Shown here piece after piece: positions 7,847 to 16,259 of a DNA stretch of 64,000 nt (positions are counted from its first letter, which is position 1; each line of letters begins with the position of its first letter). This DNA is from Sciscionella marina DSM 45152. Lineage in GTDB: Bacteria > Actinomycetota > Actinomycetes > Mycobacteriales > Pseudonocardiaceae. The DNA lies in NCBI RefSeq assembly GCF_000379465.1, contig NZ_KB905425.1, positions 267,163 through 331,162 on the forward strand, read 5' to 3'. Under the pieces are notes generated by a model. It saw only the letters and a program-made list of their open reading frames with translations, was not told where the DNA came from and did not search any database. The translations under genes and the position numbers were made by a program.

Positions 7847-8806
7847 TCATGGCTTGAGCATTATCGCAGTCTGCTCTGCCCCATTGGTCTGGTCCAGCCT
7901 GCGCAGGATCACACCTTCGCGTAGTGCCCACGGACAGATTTCCAGCTCGCTGACCCGTAATCCGCGCATCGCGGACTCGGCGACGAGCGCCCCGGCTACG
8001 AGCTGGTGGGCCCGGTTCGCGCCGACTCCCTCGAGCTCGGCGAGATCCGCCGCGGACATCCGGGAGATGAACGAGATGAGCTGGCGTAGCCCGGTGTGAG
8101 TGAGCGTCCGGCGCACCCGCGGCCCCTCCGAGGAGGGCGCGGCCCCGGTCAGCCTGGCCAGCGAGCGGAATGTCTTCGAAGTGGCGACCACCCGGTCGGG
8201 CGCACCGTTCTTTCGTAGTTTCTTGACCACGGGGTGCAGTTGTTCATCGACCCAATCGCGAAGCTCGTTGACCTCGGCGCGTTTCGGTGGATCGTGGCTG
8301 AACTTGGTCCTGGTGAGCCGCCCTGCGCCGAGCGGTAGCGACCATTCGCTCTCCGGTGCCTCGTCGATGCCGCTGGCGATCTCGAGCGAGCCGCCGCCGA
8401 TGTCGAGCACCAGCAGCTGTCCGGCCGACCAGCCGAGCCAGCGCCGGACGGCGAGGAAGGTCAGCCGTGCCTCGTCCTCCCCGGTGAGTACCCGCAGCTC
8501 GACCCCGGTCTCCTCGCGCACCCGTTCGAGTACCTTGGCCGAGTTGTTCGCCTCCCGCACCGCGGATGTGGCGAAGGAGAGCAGGTCCTCGCAACCGAGT
8601 TCGGCGGCCGAAGCACGCGCCGTGGCGATGGTGCTCACCAGTTCGTCCGCGCCTGCCTTGCTGAGGTTCCCGGCGGAGTTGATCTTCTCGGCGAGCCGGA
8701 GCACGGTTTTCTCCGAGCTCATCGGCGTCGGATGTGCTCCGCGGTGGGCGTCGACCACGAGGAGGTGCACCGTGTTCGAGCCGACGTCGAGGACTGCTAA
8801 TCGCAC
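7847..8806 (-). CDS. ppx: Ppx/GppA-family exopolyphosphatase
   Basis: 319 residues, the short single-lobe Ppx/GppA type found in mycobacteria. Seen are [14 protein letters not shown] at 5-18 (phosphate-binding loop 1), [21 protein letters not shown], and the second nucleotide/phosphate loop [12 protein letters not shown] at about 132-143. The family cleaves terminal phosphate from polyphosphate and/or the pentaphosphate of (p)ppGpp; which substrate is used here cannot be read from sequence. It is 28 bp downstream of regX3 on the same strand, linking phosphate sensing to polyphosphate turnover as in the Rv0490-Rv0496 region. Confidence 0.92.
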   Translation of the reverse strand: MRLAVLDVGSNTVHLLVVDAHRGAHPTPMSSEKTVLRLAEKINSAGNLSKAGADELVSTIATARASAAELGCEDLLSFATSAVREANNSAKVLERVREETGVELRVLTGEDEARLTFLAVRRWLGWSAGQLLVLDIGGGSLEIASGIDEAPESEWSLPLGAGRLTRTKFSHDPPKRAEVNELRDWVDEQLHPVVKKLRKNGAPDRVVATSKTFRSLARLTGAAPSSEGPRVRRTLTHTGLRQLISFISRMSAADLAELEGVGANRAHQLVAGALVAESAMRGLRVSELEICPWALREGVILRRLDQTNGAEQTAIMLKP

Positions 8807-8834
8807 GGGGGCTAACGGTACTCCCCGGAGTTGG

Positions 8835-9515
8835 TCAAGCTTCGAATTTGTAACCGAGGCCGCGCACGGTCACCAGGTAGTGCGGATCGGAGGGATCCGG
8901 TTCGATCTTGCCGCGCAAACGTTTGACGTGGACATCGAGGGTCTTGGTGTCCCCTACGTAGTCGGCGCCCCACACCCGGTCGATGAGCTGGGTCCTGGTG
9001 AGCACTCGCCCGGTGTTCCGCAGCAGGTACTCGAGCAGGTCGAACTCCTTGAGGGGCAGCGATACCTCGGTTCCGGACACGGAGACCACGTGCCGTTCGA
9101 CGTCCATGCGCACCGGGCCCGCGGCGAGCACCTGTCCGCCGGTCTCCTCGTTCTCCCCGCCCCTGCGCAGGACCGCGCGGATGCGGGCGATCAGTTCGCG
9201 CGCCGAGTACGGCTTGGTCACGTAGTCGTCGGCGCCGAGTTCGAGCCCGACGACCTTGTCCACCTCGCTGTCCCGCGCGGTCACCATGATCACGGGGACC
9301 GTCGAACGGGTGCGAAGCGTGCGGTAGACGTCGGTACCGCTCATTCCGGGCAGCATCAGATCGAGCAGCACGATGTCGGCCCCGTTGCGGTCGAACTCAT
9401 CGAGCGCTTCCTGCCCAGTGGTCGCGACCGAGGGCGTGAACCCCTCCTTGCGCAGGAGGTAGGCGAGCGGATCGGCGAACGATTCTTCGTCCTCGACGAT
9501 CAGAACCCGACTCAT
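8835..9515 (-). CDS. regX3: Response regulator RegX3 (OmpR/PhoB type)
   Basis: 226 residues. The receiver domain (1-115) has the acidic pair in IVEDEES, phospho-acceptor Asp in [11 protein letters not shown], the switch Thr in VTARDSE and Lys in [13 protein letters not shown]. The C-terminal winged helix (about 130-226) ends [13 protein letters not shown]. It pairs with the histidine kinase gene 70 bp upstream. In mycobacteria RegX3 activates phosphate-scavenging genes and its own operon; the Streptomyces counterpart PhoP binds 11-bp PHO-box repeats, and such repeats are found here upstream of senX3. Confidence 0.95.
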   Translation of the reverse strand: MSRVLIVEDEESFADPLAYLLRKEGFTPSVATTGQEALDEFDRNGADIVLLDLMLPGMSGTDVYRTLRTRSTVPVIMVTARDSEVDKVVGLELGADDYVTKPYSARELIARIRAVLRRGGENEETGGQVLAAGPVRMDVERHVVSVSGTEVSLPLKEFDLLEYLLRNTGRVLTRTQLIDRVWGADYVGDTKTLDVHVKRLRGKIEPDPSDPHYLVTVRGLGYKFEA

Positions 9516-9585
9516 CGCTCTCCCTCCCTGCGGGAGCTCGACGCTTCGCGAGGACGCGGTATCGATGAAACACTGCCAAGCTCGT

Positions 9586-10746
9586 TCATAGTGCTCCTTC
9601 GTGTTCGGCTAACTGAACTGGTGCGGGTGGCTGCACCGGCACCGCTGGGATGCGGATGGTGAACGTCGAACCGGTGCCTTGCTGGCTCCACAGGCGCACC
9701 GAACCCCCGTGGTTCGCGGCGACGTGCTTGACGATGGCCAGCCCGAGCCCGGTTCCCCCGGTGGCCCGGGAGCGCGCCTTGTCGACCCGGTAGAACCGTT
9801 CGAACACGCGCTCCTGGTGTTCGCGCGCGATCCCGATACCCCGATCGGTCACCGCGATCTCCACGTAGCCGCCCGATTCGCGCCGGGAGATGGAGACTCC
9901 GCTGCCTTCCGGGGAGTAGGCGATCGCGTTGTCCAGCAGGTTCGCCAGCGCGGTCACGAGCAGGGAATGGTCTCCGTCCACAGTGAGCCCGGAGTCCTCG
10001 TCGGTGGTCATGGTGATCCGGTGCGATTCGGCGGCCAGCGCGGCCCGGTGCAGTGCCTCGTGCACCACCTCGTCCACCTTCACGGTCTGCAGTTCGGGCA
10101 GCCGCTCCGCACCCTGCAGTCGGGAAAGGGAGATCAGCTCGTTGACGAGGCGGCCGAGCCGATTGGACTCGTCGAGGATCTTGCCCGCGAACCGGTGCAC
10201 CTCGGCCGGATCGTCCACGTAGTCCAGCAGGGCCTCGGCGAGCAGGGCCATCGCGCCGACCGGGGTCTTGAGCTCGTGACTGACGTTGGCCACGAAATCG
10301 CGGCGGGTCGCCTCGAGGCGCACCGTGTCCGACTGGTCAGCGACGTCGATGACGGTGAACCCGTCGAGCAGCCTGCGCACCTCGCCGAGCACCGCCTGGG
10401 GTGCCCGGCCTGCCTGGGGCACCTGCGGGGTGAGGTCCACCTGTTCGGTCACTCCGGTGCGGGCGACCCGTTCCGCCGTGGTGCGCGCGGAGCTGTCCAC
10501 CCGGTTGTCGGTGACCACGCCGAGCTCGGCCGCACGCGTGTTGTAGAGCAGTACATCGCCGAACTCACCGAGCACCACGACGCCGTTGTGCCCGGACTGC
10601 ACGACCTCGTGGACCAGATCGGCCACGGTCGGCCCGTGCTGCTGCGGGCGCTGCCTTCGCCGTCGCTTCCCGCGAACGACAGCGCCGATGGCGAGGCCGA
10701 GCACGAACGCCGCGAGGATCGCGAGCACGATCGCCGCCGTCGTCAC
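9586..10746 (-). CDS. senX3: Sensor histidine kinase SenX3
   Basis: 386 residues from GTG at 10746. One membrane helix at the extreme N-terminus (TAAIVLAILAAFVLGLAIGAV) is followed by a basic stretch, a PAS-like sensor region (GEFGDVLLYNTRAAELGV), the dimerisation/phospho-acceptor helix FVANVSHELKTPVGAM, and the HATPase with NLLDNAIAYSP, TDRGIGI and GTGLGLAIVKHVAANHGG. This start is preferred over an upstream GTG at 10809 because SenX3 proteins begin with the membrane helix. ATCGTA at 10791-10796 (TACGAT on the coding strand) could be the -10 element. It phosphorylates RegX3; mycobacterial intergenic MIRU repeats are absent. Confidence 0.93.
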   Translation of the reverse strand: MTTAAIVLAILAAFVLGLAIGAVVRGKRRRRQRPQQHGPTVADLVHEVVQSGHNGVVVLGEFGDVLLYNTRAAELGVVTDNRVDSSARTTAERVARTGVTEQVDLTPQVPQAGRAPQAVLGEVRRLLDGFTVIDVADQSDTVRLEATRRDFVANVSHELKTPVGAMALLAEALLDYVDDPAEVHRFAGKILDESNRLGRLVNELISLSRLQGAERLPELQTVKVDEVVHEALHRAALAAESHRITMTTDEDSGLTVDGDHSLLVTALANLLDNAIAYSPEGSGVSISRRESGGYVEIAVTDRGIGIAREHQERVFERFYRVDKARSRATGGTGLGLAIVKHVAANHGGSVRLWSQQGTGSTFTIRIPAVPVQPPAPVQLAEHEGAL

Positions 10747-10867
10747 GGTTTCGGCCCCGAGGCGGGTCCGGATGCAGGTTCCACGGCCGCATCGTAAGCG
10801 CGTTCCCACCCGGTCGGGCTAGTTCACGCGCGAATGAGTGACCGCTTCGACATTTCCCGAGCGAATT

Positions 10868-10896
10868 GTTCCGTTCGCGTTCACCTGCCGGTCACC
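10868..10896. promoter_or_regulatory. PHO-box-like direct repeat upstream of senX3
   Basis: Three units in 11-bp register on the plus strand: GTTCCGT (10868), GTTCACC (10879) and GGTCACC (10890). GTTCACC repeated every 11 bp is the Streptomyces PhoP binding consensus, and RegX3 is the orthologous regulator. It lies about 120 bp upstream of the senX3 start, placed for autoregulation of senX3-regX3. Binding is inferred from sequence similarity. Confidence 0.6.
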
Positions 10897-10942
10897 GCTG
10901 CGACGCGGGCCGGACGGCGGGATACTGCACAGCAGAAAGATG

Positions 10943-11008
10943 TTTGCAGAAGTTTCTTTGCAAAATCACCTGTGCAGGCCTTCCTTTGCAGAGAGATCTC
11001 TGCAAAGG
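10943..11008. repeat. TTTGCA iterons at 14-bp spacing ending in a 26-bp palindrome
   Basis: TTTGCA or its one-mismatch form TGTGCA starts at 10943, 10957, 10971 and 10985, exactly 14 bp apart. The last copy is the left arm of a palindrome: CCTTTGCAGAGA (10983-10994), GA, then TCTCTGCAAAGG (10997-11008). The array sits between the aldo-keto reductase 3' end (11017) and the PHO-box-like site. The palindrome could act as the reductase terminator, but phased iterons suggest a protein-binding array. The binding protein is unknown. Confidence 0.5.
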
Positions 11009-11016
11009 CAGAGTCG

Positions 11017-11874
11017 TCAGGCCCGCAGTGCGGCCACCTCTGCCTCGGACAGCTCGATCTCCGCCGCGCCCACGTTCGCCTCGAGGTGCGCGGGTGTCGA
11101 GGTCCCGGGAATGAGCAGCAGGTTCGGTGCCCGGTGCAGCAACCAGGCCAGCGCGATGCGGGCCGGGGTCTCGTCGCGGTCCTCGGCGACCCGGACCAGC
11201 TCGGGCTGCTCGAGCATGTCCGGGTTGACGTGTCCGCCGAGCGGGAAGAACGGCACATAACCGATTCCCGCCTCGGCGCACCGGTCGACAAAGGCCGCGT
11301 CGGATTGGTCGGCCAGGTTGAAGGAGTTCTGCACCGTGGCCACGGGCGCGATGGCCAGCGCCTGATCGAGCACCCGCTCGGTGACGTTGGAGAGGCCGAG
11401 CGCGCCGATCAGCCCCTCGGACTGCAGGGTCGCGAGTGCCTCGAAGGGCTCGTGGGCGTCCCCGTCGAAGGGCCCGTCGATCCCGCCGAGGCGCAGGTTC
11501 ACCAGTCCGATGCGATCGGTACCGAGCTCGGTCAGGTTGGCTTCGAGATCGCGGCGCAGTTCGCCGAGGGTGTGCGCGGGATCGGCGGGGGAGTTCCCGT
11601 CCTCGGCGAAACGCGGGCCGATCTTCGTGGCGAGCACCAGTCCCTCGGGATACGGGTGCAGCGCCTCCCTGATGAAGGTGTTCGAACTGGCCCCGTCCCT
11701 GCGGTAGAACCATGCCGTGTCGATGTGGTCGACGCCGAGTTCGACCGCGCGCCGCAGGATGGTGTGAGCCGCTTCGGTGTCGCTGCGCCGCCCGATCGGC
11801 CAGCCGGGAAGCCGCATGGTGCCGAATCCCATCCGGTTGACCCGGGTGCCGCCAAGATCGAAATCACGTGCCAT
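11017..11874 (-). CDS. Aldo-keto reductase family oxidoreductase
   Basis: 285 residues from ATG at 11874 (MARDFDLGG). The TIM-barrel AKR pattern is clear: NRMGFGTMRLPG, GVDHIDTAWFY with the catalytic Asp and Tyr, LATKIG with the catalytic Lys, GLSNVT, and the NADPH-binding end LIPGTSTPAHLEANVGA. Where most AKRs have the fourth tetrad residue His (LxLHR), this protein reads GLVNLRLGG, so His is missing or replaced. Substrate unknown. It interrupts the gpmA-senX3 neighbourhood seen in mycobacteria. Confidence 0.9.
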   Translation of the reverse strand: MARDFDLGGTRVNRMGFGTMRLPGWPIGRRSDTEAAHTILRRAVELGVDHIDTAWFYRRDGASSNTFIREALHPYPEGLVLATKIGPRFAEDGNSPADPAHTLGELRRDLEANLTELGTDRIGLVNLRLGGIDGPFDGDAHEPFEALATLQSEGLIGALGLSNVTERVLDQALAIAPVATVQNSFNLADQSDAAFVDRCAEAGIGYVPFFPLGGHVNPDMLEQPELVRVAEDRDETPARIALAWLLHRAPNLLLIPGTSTPAHLEANVGAAEIELSEAEVAALRA

Positions 11875-11894
11875 GTCCCAAGCCAACCACATAT

Positions 11895-12105
11895 GAGCCT
11901 GCCTGGCGCCCCGCGTCCTGCTTGCACTGCAACATCGGCGAAATACCTTCGCATGCCGGCGCGATGCCTGGCTCGTTGTCGTCAGTCGCCGTAGAACCCC
12001 GCTATGGCTCTTCCTTCGCCTTGCTGATCCCGGACGCGGGTGGCCCGCAGAGCACCGTCACGCCGACTCCCGCTCGCGACGGACGAGAGCTCCCGAGCGC
12101 ACTCT
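11895..12105. repeat. Dispersed intergenic repeat, copy 1 (divergent)
   Basis: Shares the core CGTTGTCGTCAGTCGCC, AGAACCCCGCTATGGCTC and GACTCCCGCTCGCGACGG with copies at 36176 and 41316. Within the core, CCATAG and CTATGG can pair around AACCCCG; here the left arm is CCGTAG. The left part is diverged and contains extra sequence, and the two ends no longer pair, so this copy looks degenerate. It fills the space between the aldo-keto reductase and the membrane-anchored protein gene. Boundaries are approximate. Confidence 0.7.
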
Positions 12106-12113
12106 GGTCCACA

Positions 12114-13121
12114 ATGACCTCCGTGACATCGAAGTCGGGTTCGCGCCGAGTCGTCGCCGCCGTGGTCATCGTGCTGCTCGTGCTCGCCGCGGGCGGGATC
12201 GTCTATCTGTTGCTGCCCGTGGGAAAGAAGCAGGCGGATACCCCGAAGCGGCCGCCGCCCTCCTCGAGCGCCCCGGGGCCGCTGCCTGCGAACCTCGCAC
12301 TGGTCGCCCCCGCACGCACCGAACAGGCCGCCGATCAGGTCGCTTCGGCGATCGGTGCGGCGTACTCCTATGACTCGGCGAAGCTGGAGCAGCACAAGTC
12401 GTCCGTGGACGGCGTGGTCATCGGGAAGGCGCGGGCGGACCTGGAGCGTTCGCTCACGGGTCTGCAGGGCAAGCCCGCGACGAGTGTGACGACCAAGGTG
12501 ACCGAGAGCGCGGTGACGAGCCTGACCGGGAACACCGCGACCGTGCTCGTGGCGCTGACCGAGAAGGTGCGCAGCGAGGGCAAGACCCATGATCTGCTCG
12601 CACGCATGCTGGTGACCGCGCGCCATCAGGGGGCGCTATGGCAGATCACCGACACCGACGCGAAGTTCGACAAGCCCATCCCGCGCCCGAATGTCGGCGA
12701 CCTGCGCCCGGAGAACCGGGCGGATCTGCCGCCGATGCAGCTTGCCGCGCAGCGCGACCTCGTGCTCTCCGCCGCGATGACCGATGCCGAGCGGTTCGCC
12801 TCGAGCGACTACCGGGACCCGGACCGGAGCCTGTCCGCCACCATCGCCATGACCACCGGAAAGCTGCACGATCAGGCGGTGGCCGGGAAGGCGGCGAACG
12901 CGGACAAGATCGCCAAGCGGGAAACGGTCATCGAGGCGCACACCGTGGTCGCCGGGGTGCGGCGGCTGGATCTGCGCGCGGGTACCGCGGATGTGCTCGT
13001 GGCGATGAACTCCGATGTCACCGCGCCGAACGGGGACAAGGGGACGACACCGAGCACGGTCGCCCTGCGCATGCAGCGCATCGGCGACCAGTGGCTCGTG
13101 TCGAACGTCCAGAACTTGTGA
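12114..13121 (+). CDS. Membrane-anchored protein with NTF2-like/Mce-associated-like extracytoplasmic part
   Basis: 335 residues from ATG at 12114. A basic cytoplasmic tip (SKSGSRR) precedes one membrane helix (VVAAVVIVLLVLAAGGIVYLLL, about 12-33) and a Lys/Pro-rich linker. The outer part contains two similar segments: ATVLVALTEKVRSEGK ... GALWQITDTD and ADVLVAMNSDV ... GDQWLVSNVQNL. These resemble the C-terminal fold of Mce-associated membrane proteins (NTF2/SnoaL-like), which I suggest with caution. It is transcribed alone, convergent with gpmA. Function unknown. Confidence 0.7.
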   Translation: MTSVTSKSGSRRVVAAVVIVLLVLAAGGIVYLLLPVGKKQADTPKRPPPSSSAPGPLPANLALVAPARTEQAADQVASAIGAAYSYDSAKLEQHKSSVDGVVIGKARADLERSLTGLQGKPATSVTTKVTESAVTSLTGNTATVLVALTEKVRSEGKTHDLLARMLVTARHQGALWQITDTDAKFDKPIPRPNVGDLRPENRADLPPMQLAAQRDLVLSAAMTDAERFASSDYRDPDRSLSATIAMTTGKLHDQAVAGKAANADKIAKRETVIEAHTVVAGVRRLDLRAGTADVLVAMNSDVTAPNGDKGTTPSTVALRMQRIGDQWLVSNVQNL

Positions 13122-13167
13122 GAGTGTCCCTGGCTGGGCTGCTTGGTGGGTCCGGTAGCGGAGCCTC

Positions 13168-13194
13168 AGACGCTCCCTCGCTCCGGAAGCGTCT
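13168..13194. terminator. Hairpin between convergent genes
   Basis: AGACGCT (13168-13174) and AGCGTCT (13188-13194) form a perfect 7-bp stem with a 13-nt loop, between the stop codons at 13121 (plus) and 13299 (minus). There is no T-run. It could end transcription from either side. Confidence 0.45.
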
Positions 13195-13298
13195 CCTCAT
13201 GTATTTCCGATACACCGCGTCGGCGCTGTCCTCGCGAGGAAACACCTGAGAACACGCTGCGGGGCGAGTTGCTTGGGTGGTGAAAGCGGTCGGGTTGT

Positions 13299-14045
13299 TC
13301 AGCGGCCCTGATTGGCCACCGCTGCCGCGGCCTCGGCCGCGGCGTCCGGGTCGAGGTACTCGCCGCCGGGGTTGATCGGGCGCAGGCCCTCGTCCAGCTC
13401 GTAGCGCAGCGGGATGCCGGTCGGGATGTTCAGGCCGACGATATCGGTGTCGGAGACCCCGTCCAGGTGCTTGACGAGCGCGCGCAGCGAGTTGCCGTGC
13501 GCGGCGACCAGCACGATCTTCCCGGCGCGCAGATCGGGCACGATCGCGGATTCCCAGTACGGCACCAGCCTGGCGACCACGTCGGCGAGGCATTCGGTGA
13601 GTGGCCCACCCGCGATGTCGGCGTAGCGCGGGTCGGTGTCCTGGCTGAACTCGCTGCCCCGCGCGATCTCCGGCGGCGGGGTGTCGTACGAACGGCGCCA
13701 GCGCATGAACTGTTCCTCGCCGAACTCTTCCAGGGTCTGCTTCTTGTTCTTGCCCTGCAGCGCGCCGTAGTGCCGTTCGTTGAGCCGCCAGTCCCGGCGC
13801 ACCGGGATCCAGTGCCGCTCGCACCCGTCGAGCGCGATGTTCGCCGTGGTGATTGCTCGGCGCAGCAGTGAGGTGTGCAGTACGTCCGGGGTGATGTCCC
13901 GGGCACGCAGCAGTTCACCGCCGCGTTCGGCCTCCGCGCGCCCCTTCGCGGACAGTGGAACGTCGACCCATCCGGTGAACAGGTTCTCCGCGTTCCAGGT
14001 GCTCTCCCCGTGTCGGAGCAGTACGAGTGTCGAGGTTGCTGCCAT
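13299..14045 (-). CDS. gpmA: 2,3-bisphosphoglycerate-dependent phosphoglycerate mutase
   Basis: 248 residues from ATG at 14045, the normal length for dPGM. The phospho-histidine motif [12 protein letters not shown] is at 7-18, followed by [26 protein letters not shown], and the second catalytic His in [17 protein letters not shown]. It interconverts 3- and 2-phosphoglycerate in glycolysis/gluconeogenesis in the cytosol. Its position one gene from senX3 matches gpm1 (Rv0489) beside senX3 (Rv0490). The C-terminus is Ala-rich. Confidence 0.96.
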   Translation of the reverse strand: MAATSTLVLLRHGESTWNAENLFTGWVDVPLSAKGRAEAERGGELLRARDITPDVLHTSLLRRAITTANIALDGCERHWIPVRRDWRLNERHYGALQGKNKKQTLEEFGEEQFMRWRRSYDTPPPEIARGSEFSQDTDPRYADIAGGPLTECLADVVARLVPYWESAIVPDLRAGKIVLVAAHGNSLRALVKHLDGVSDTDIVGLNIPTGIPLRYELDEGLRPINPGGEYLDPDAAAEAAAAVANQGR

Positions 14046-14498
14046 GCTGCCAAGCCTGCCAGAAGCCGTTACCGGCGCCGTGAACGGAATACCCACCGCG
14101 TCCGGCCACCCCTGGCCGGGTGAGTCTCGAGGTCCACGATTGTGGGTGGTGACTCTGTGATCTGTCACACAATAAGCAGCACGATAGCGGTTCATCGTGA
14201 CCTCGCCGTTACTCAAAGTAGAAAAATACACCCGAACGAGGTACCTGAGCATCTTGTGATGGAACACTCCAGCGTGCGAAATTATTCGCGGCTTCCGCGG
14301 ATCGGCTCCCACGCACTCCCTGGTCGGCGGAAGCAATCAATGCGGTTCGCCTTCCCCCCGTCGAGCCGCTGCCCGCCGACTACGTGGCTCCTCCCGGCCG
14401 CGTAGGTATGTCGTGACGGCGGGGACGTAGCGGGGCGGCCCGTGTATCCGACTCCCCCTCTGACCGGGCCGCTCCGCTTCCCCAATCGCTTGCCCCAG
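14046..14498. other. Non-coding interval between gpmA and the ybjN-like gene
   Basis: About 450 bp with no credible gene on either strand. The part next to gpmA (about 14155-14300) is relatively AT-rich and must hold the gpmA promoter, but no clear -35/-10 pair stands out. The end next to ybjN contains the hairpin described at 14429-14478. In M. tuberculosis a LysE-type gene (Rv0488) occupies this place; it is absent here. Confidence 0.6.
14429..14478 (-). terminator. Hairpin downstream of the ybjN-like gene
   Basis: AGCGGGGCGGCCCG (14429-14442) pairs with CGGGCCGCTCCGCT (14465-14478) at 13 of 14 positions, with a 22-nt loop. It begins about 20 nt beyond the stop codon of the minus-strand gene at 14499, where a terminator for the mshA operon is expected. 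No clear U-tract, as is common in actinobacteria. Confidence 0.55.
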
Positions 14499-14990
14499 TT
14501 AATCGCCCTCGCGGTGGATGAGGTGCTCGAAGGCGCGCAGGTTCGCCAATGACTCACCGCGGGAGACCCGCCAGTCCCACTCCCGCCGGATCGAGCCGGC
14601 GAAACCGATCTCGAGCAGGGTGTTGAAGTCCCCGTCCGCGGCTTCGAGTACCTGGCCGAGCAGCTTGTCCAGTTCGCCGGGAGTGACCATGGGCAGGCCG
14701 AGGCGTCCGATCAGGTAGATGTCCCCGCGGTCGTCGATCGTGTAGTGCACGCCGTAGAGCTTCGCGTTGCGCCGCAACAGGAATCGGTAGACCTGTTCGT
14801 GTGCTTCGTCCGGTTTGCGGCAGACGAACGCCTCGATGAGCAGGCTGTGCTCGGTGCGGTGCAGCCAGCAGTTCGTCTGGAGCTTCTTGGTGCCGGGCAG
14901 GGTGAGGAAGTACCGCCCTTCGCCCTTGTGCTCGTAGGTGATCTCACCCTCGGCGAGCACGTTCTCGATCACGGTGTCCAGTTCATGCAC
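14499..14990 (-). CDS. YbjN-domain protein (Rv0487-type)
   Basis: 163 residues of the YbjN/type III chaperone-like fold. Features include GRYFLTLPGTKKLQTNCWL, SLLIEAFVCRKPDE, YRFLLRRNAKLYGVHYTID, GDIYLIGRLGLP and the C-terminal WRVSRGESLANLRAFEHL. Soluble, no signal peptide. It starts nine bases after the mshA stop, so they are co-transcribed as are Rv0486 and Rv0487. The biochemical role of the family in actinobacteria is not established; a chaperone-like function is a guess from fold. Confidence 0.88.
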   Translation of the reverse strand: MHELDTVIENVLAEGEITYEHKGEGRYFLTLPGTKKLQTNCWLHRTEHSLLIEAFVCRKPDEAHEQVYRFLLRRNAKLYGVHYTIDDRGDIYLIGRLGLPMVTPGELDKLLGQVLEAADGDFNTLLEIGFAGSIRREWDWRVSRGESLANLRAFEHLIHREGD

Positions 14991-14999
14991 ACCGCCACT

Positions 15000-16259
15000 C
15001 TAAGCGGGTGTTCGCAGGTCCGTCGCCGAGCCGAGGGCGGCGCGGTAACCGCGCAGCAGTGCGTCGGTGGTGCGCTCCCAGGAGAACCGTGCGGCGTGCC
15101 GGACGCAGTCGAGGGCGTAGCGGCCGCGCAGCGCGGGTTCGGTGAGCAGTTTGGCGAGTGCGGCGGACCAACGCTGCACGGCGTGCCCGTCGACGAGCAA
15201 TCCGGTGCTGCCGTCCGCGACCGCGATGGGCAGTCCGCCGACTCGGGCCGCGACGACGGGGGTTCCGCAGGCCTGCGCTTCGAGCGCGACGAGCCCGAAG
15301 GATTCGTTGTAACTGGGCACGGCGAGCACATCGGCGGCGCGGTACACGGTGGCGAGCGCGGCACCGGCGCGTGGCGCGGCGAACCTGGTCAGGTGGTCGA
15401 TGCCGAGTGTGCGGCTGAGCTCACGCAACTGCGCGGGCATGGCGCGCCCGGAACCGGATGGCCCGCCGACGATGAGCACGAGCAGTTTCTCGGCGAGGCT
15501 CGGTGTTTCCCGGACCAGGGCGGCGGCCGCGCGCAGCAGCACATCGGGGGCCTTGAGCGGCTGGATCCGCCCGACGAAGCCGAGCACCAGGGTGTCCGGG
15601 GCGATGTCGAGTTCGGCGCGCGCGCGGTCCCTGCCCCCGGGGGTGAACACATCCAGATCGACCCCCGGGGCGACGACGGCGATCCGGTCGGCGGCGACCC
15701 CGTAGAGGCGTTCCAGCTGGGCCGCCTCGACCTCGGTGTTCGCCACCAGCCGGTCGGCACCCTCGGCAAGCGTCTGCTCGCCATCCACGCGCACCTTCGG
15801 CTCCGCACTCTCACCCTCGGCGCGCTGTTCGTTCTTCACCTTGGCGAGCGTGTGCGCGTTGTGTACGAGCGGCACCCGCCAGCGCCGGCGCGCGAGCAGC
15901 CCGGCCTTACCGGAGAGCCAGTAGTGCGAATGCAGCACGTCGAAGGGCTCGGCGCGGGAATCGAGCACGCCCTCGGCGAAGGCCTGCAGCTGGGCGGGCA
16001 GCTGCTCCTTGGCCAGTCCGTCGAATCCGCCCGCGGGCACGTGCCGCACGGTCACCCCGGGCGCGAGCTCGGCGATCGGAGGAAGGTTCGCCGAGTTCGC
16101 CCTGGTGAACACCTCGACGGCGATACCGCGGCGCGCCATCCTGGTCGCGGTCTGGCGGACGTAGACGTTCAGCCCGCCCGCGTCACCGGTACCCGGCTGC
16201 TCGAGCGGGGAGGTGTGCATGGACAGCACACCGACGCGGCGGGGGTACGCGGAGCTCAT
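15000..16259 (-). CDS. mshA: D-inositol-3-phosphate glycosyltransferase MshA
   Basis: 419 residues, GT4 family with GT-B fold. The start [23 protein letters not shown] carries the nucleotide-sugar loop; [52 protein letters not shown] and the E-x7-E-type [15 protein letters not shown] follow. MshA transfers GlcNAc from UDP-GlcNAc to 1L-inositol-1-phosphate, the first step of mycothiol synthesis. Its start overlaps the stop of the upstream hydrolase (ATGA) and ybjN follows by nine bases. Confidence is high because of the [14 protein letters not shown] signature and gene order. Confidence 0.95.
   Translation of the reverse strand: MSSAYPRRVGVLSMHTSPLEQPGTGDAGGLNVYVRQTATRMARRGIAVEVFTRANSANLPPIAELAPGVTVRHVPAGGFDGLAKEQLPAQLQAFAEGVLDSRAEPFDVLHSHYWLSGKAGLLARRRWRVPLVHNAHTLAKVKNEQRAEGESAEPKVRVDGEQTLAEGADRLVANTEVEAAQLERLYGVAADRIAVVAPGVDLDVFTPGGRDRARAELDIAPDTLVLGFVGRIQPLKAPDVLLRAAAALVRETPSLAEKLLVLIVGGPSGSGRAMPAQLRELSRTLGIDHLTRFAAPRAGAALATVYRAADVLAVPSYNESFGLVALEAQACGTPVVAARVGGLPIAVADGSTGLLVDGHAVQRWSAALAKLLTEPALRGRYALDCVRHAARFSWERTTDALLRGYRAALGSATDLRTPA

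Noticed and set aside
9516-9585. Possible MIRU-type repeats between senX3 and regX3
   Set aside because: The 70-bp gap contains no tandem repeat; the mycobacterial MIRU arrangement is absent.
14046-14498. Possible tRNA or small gene in the gap between gpmA and ybjN
   Set aside because: No cloverleaf with a GTTCRA-type T-loop was found and short frames have no ribosome-binding site or sensible composition.
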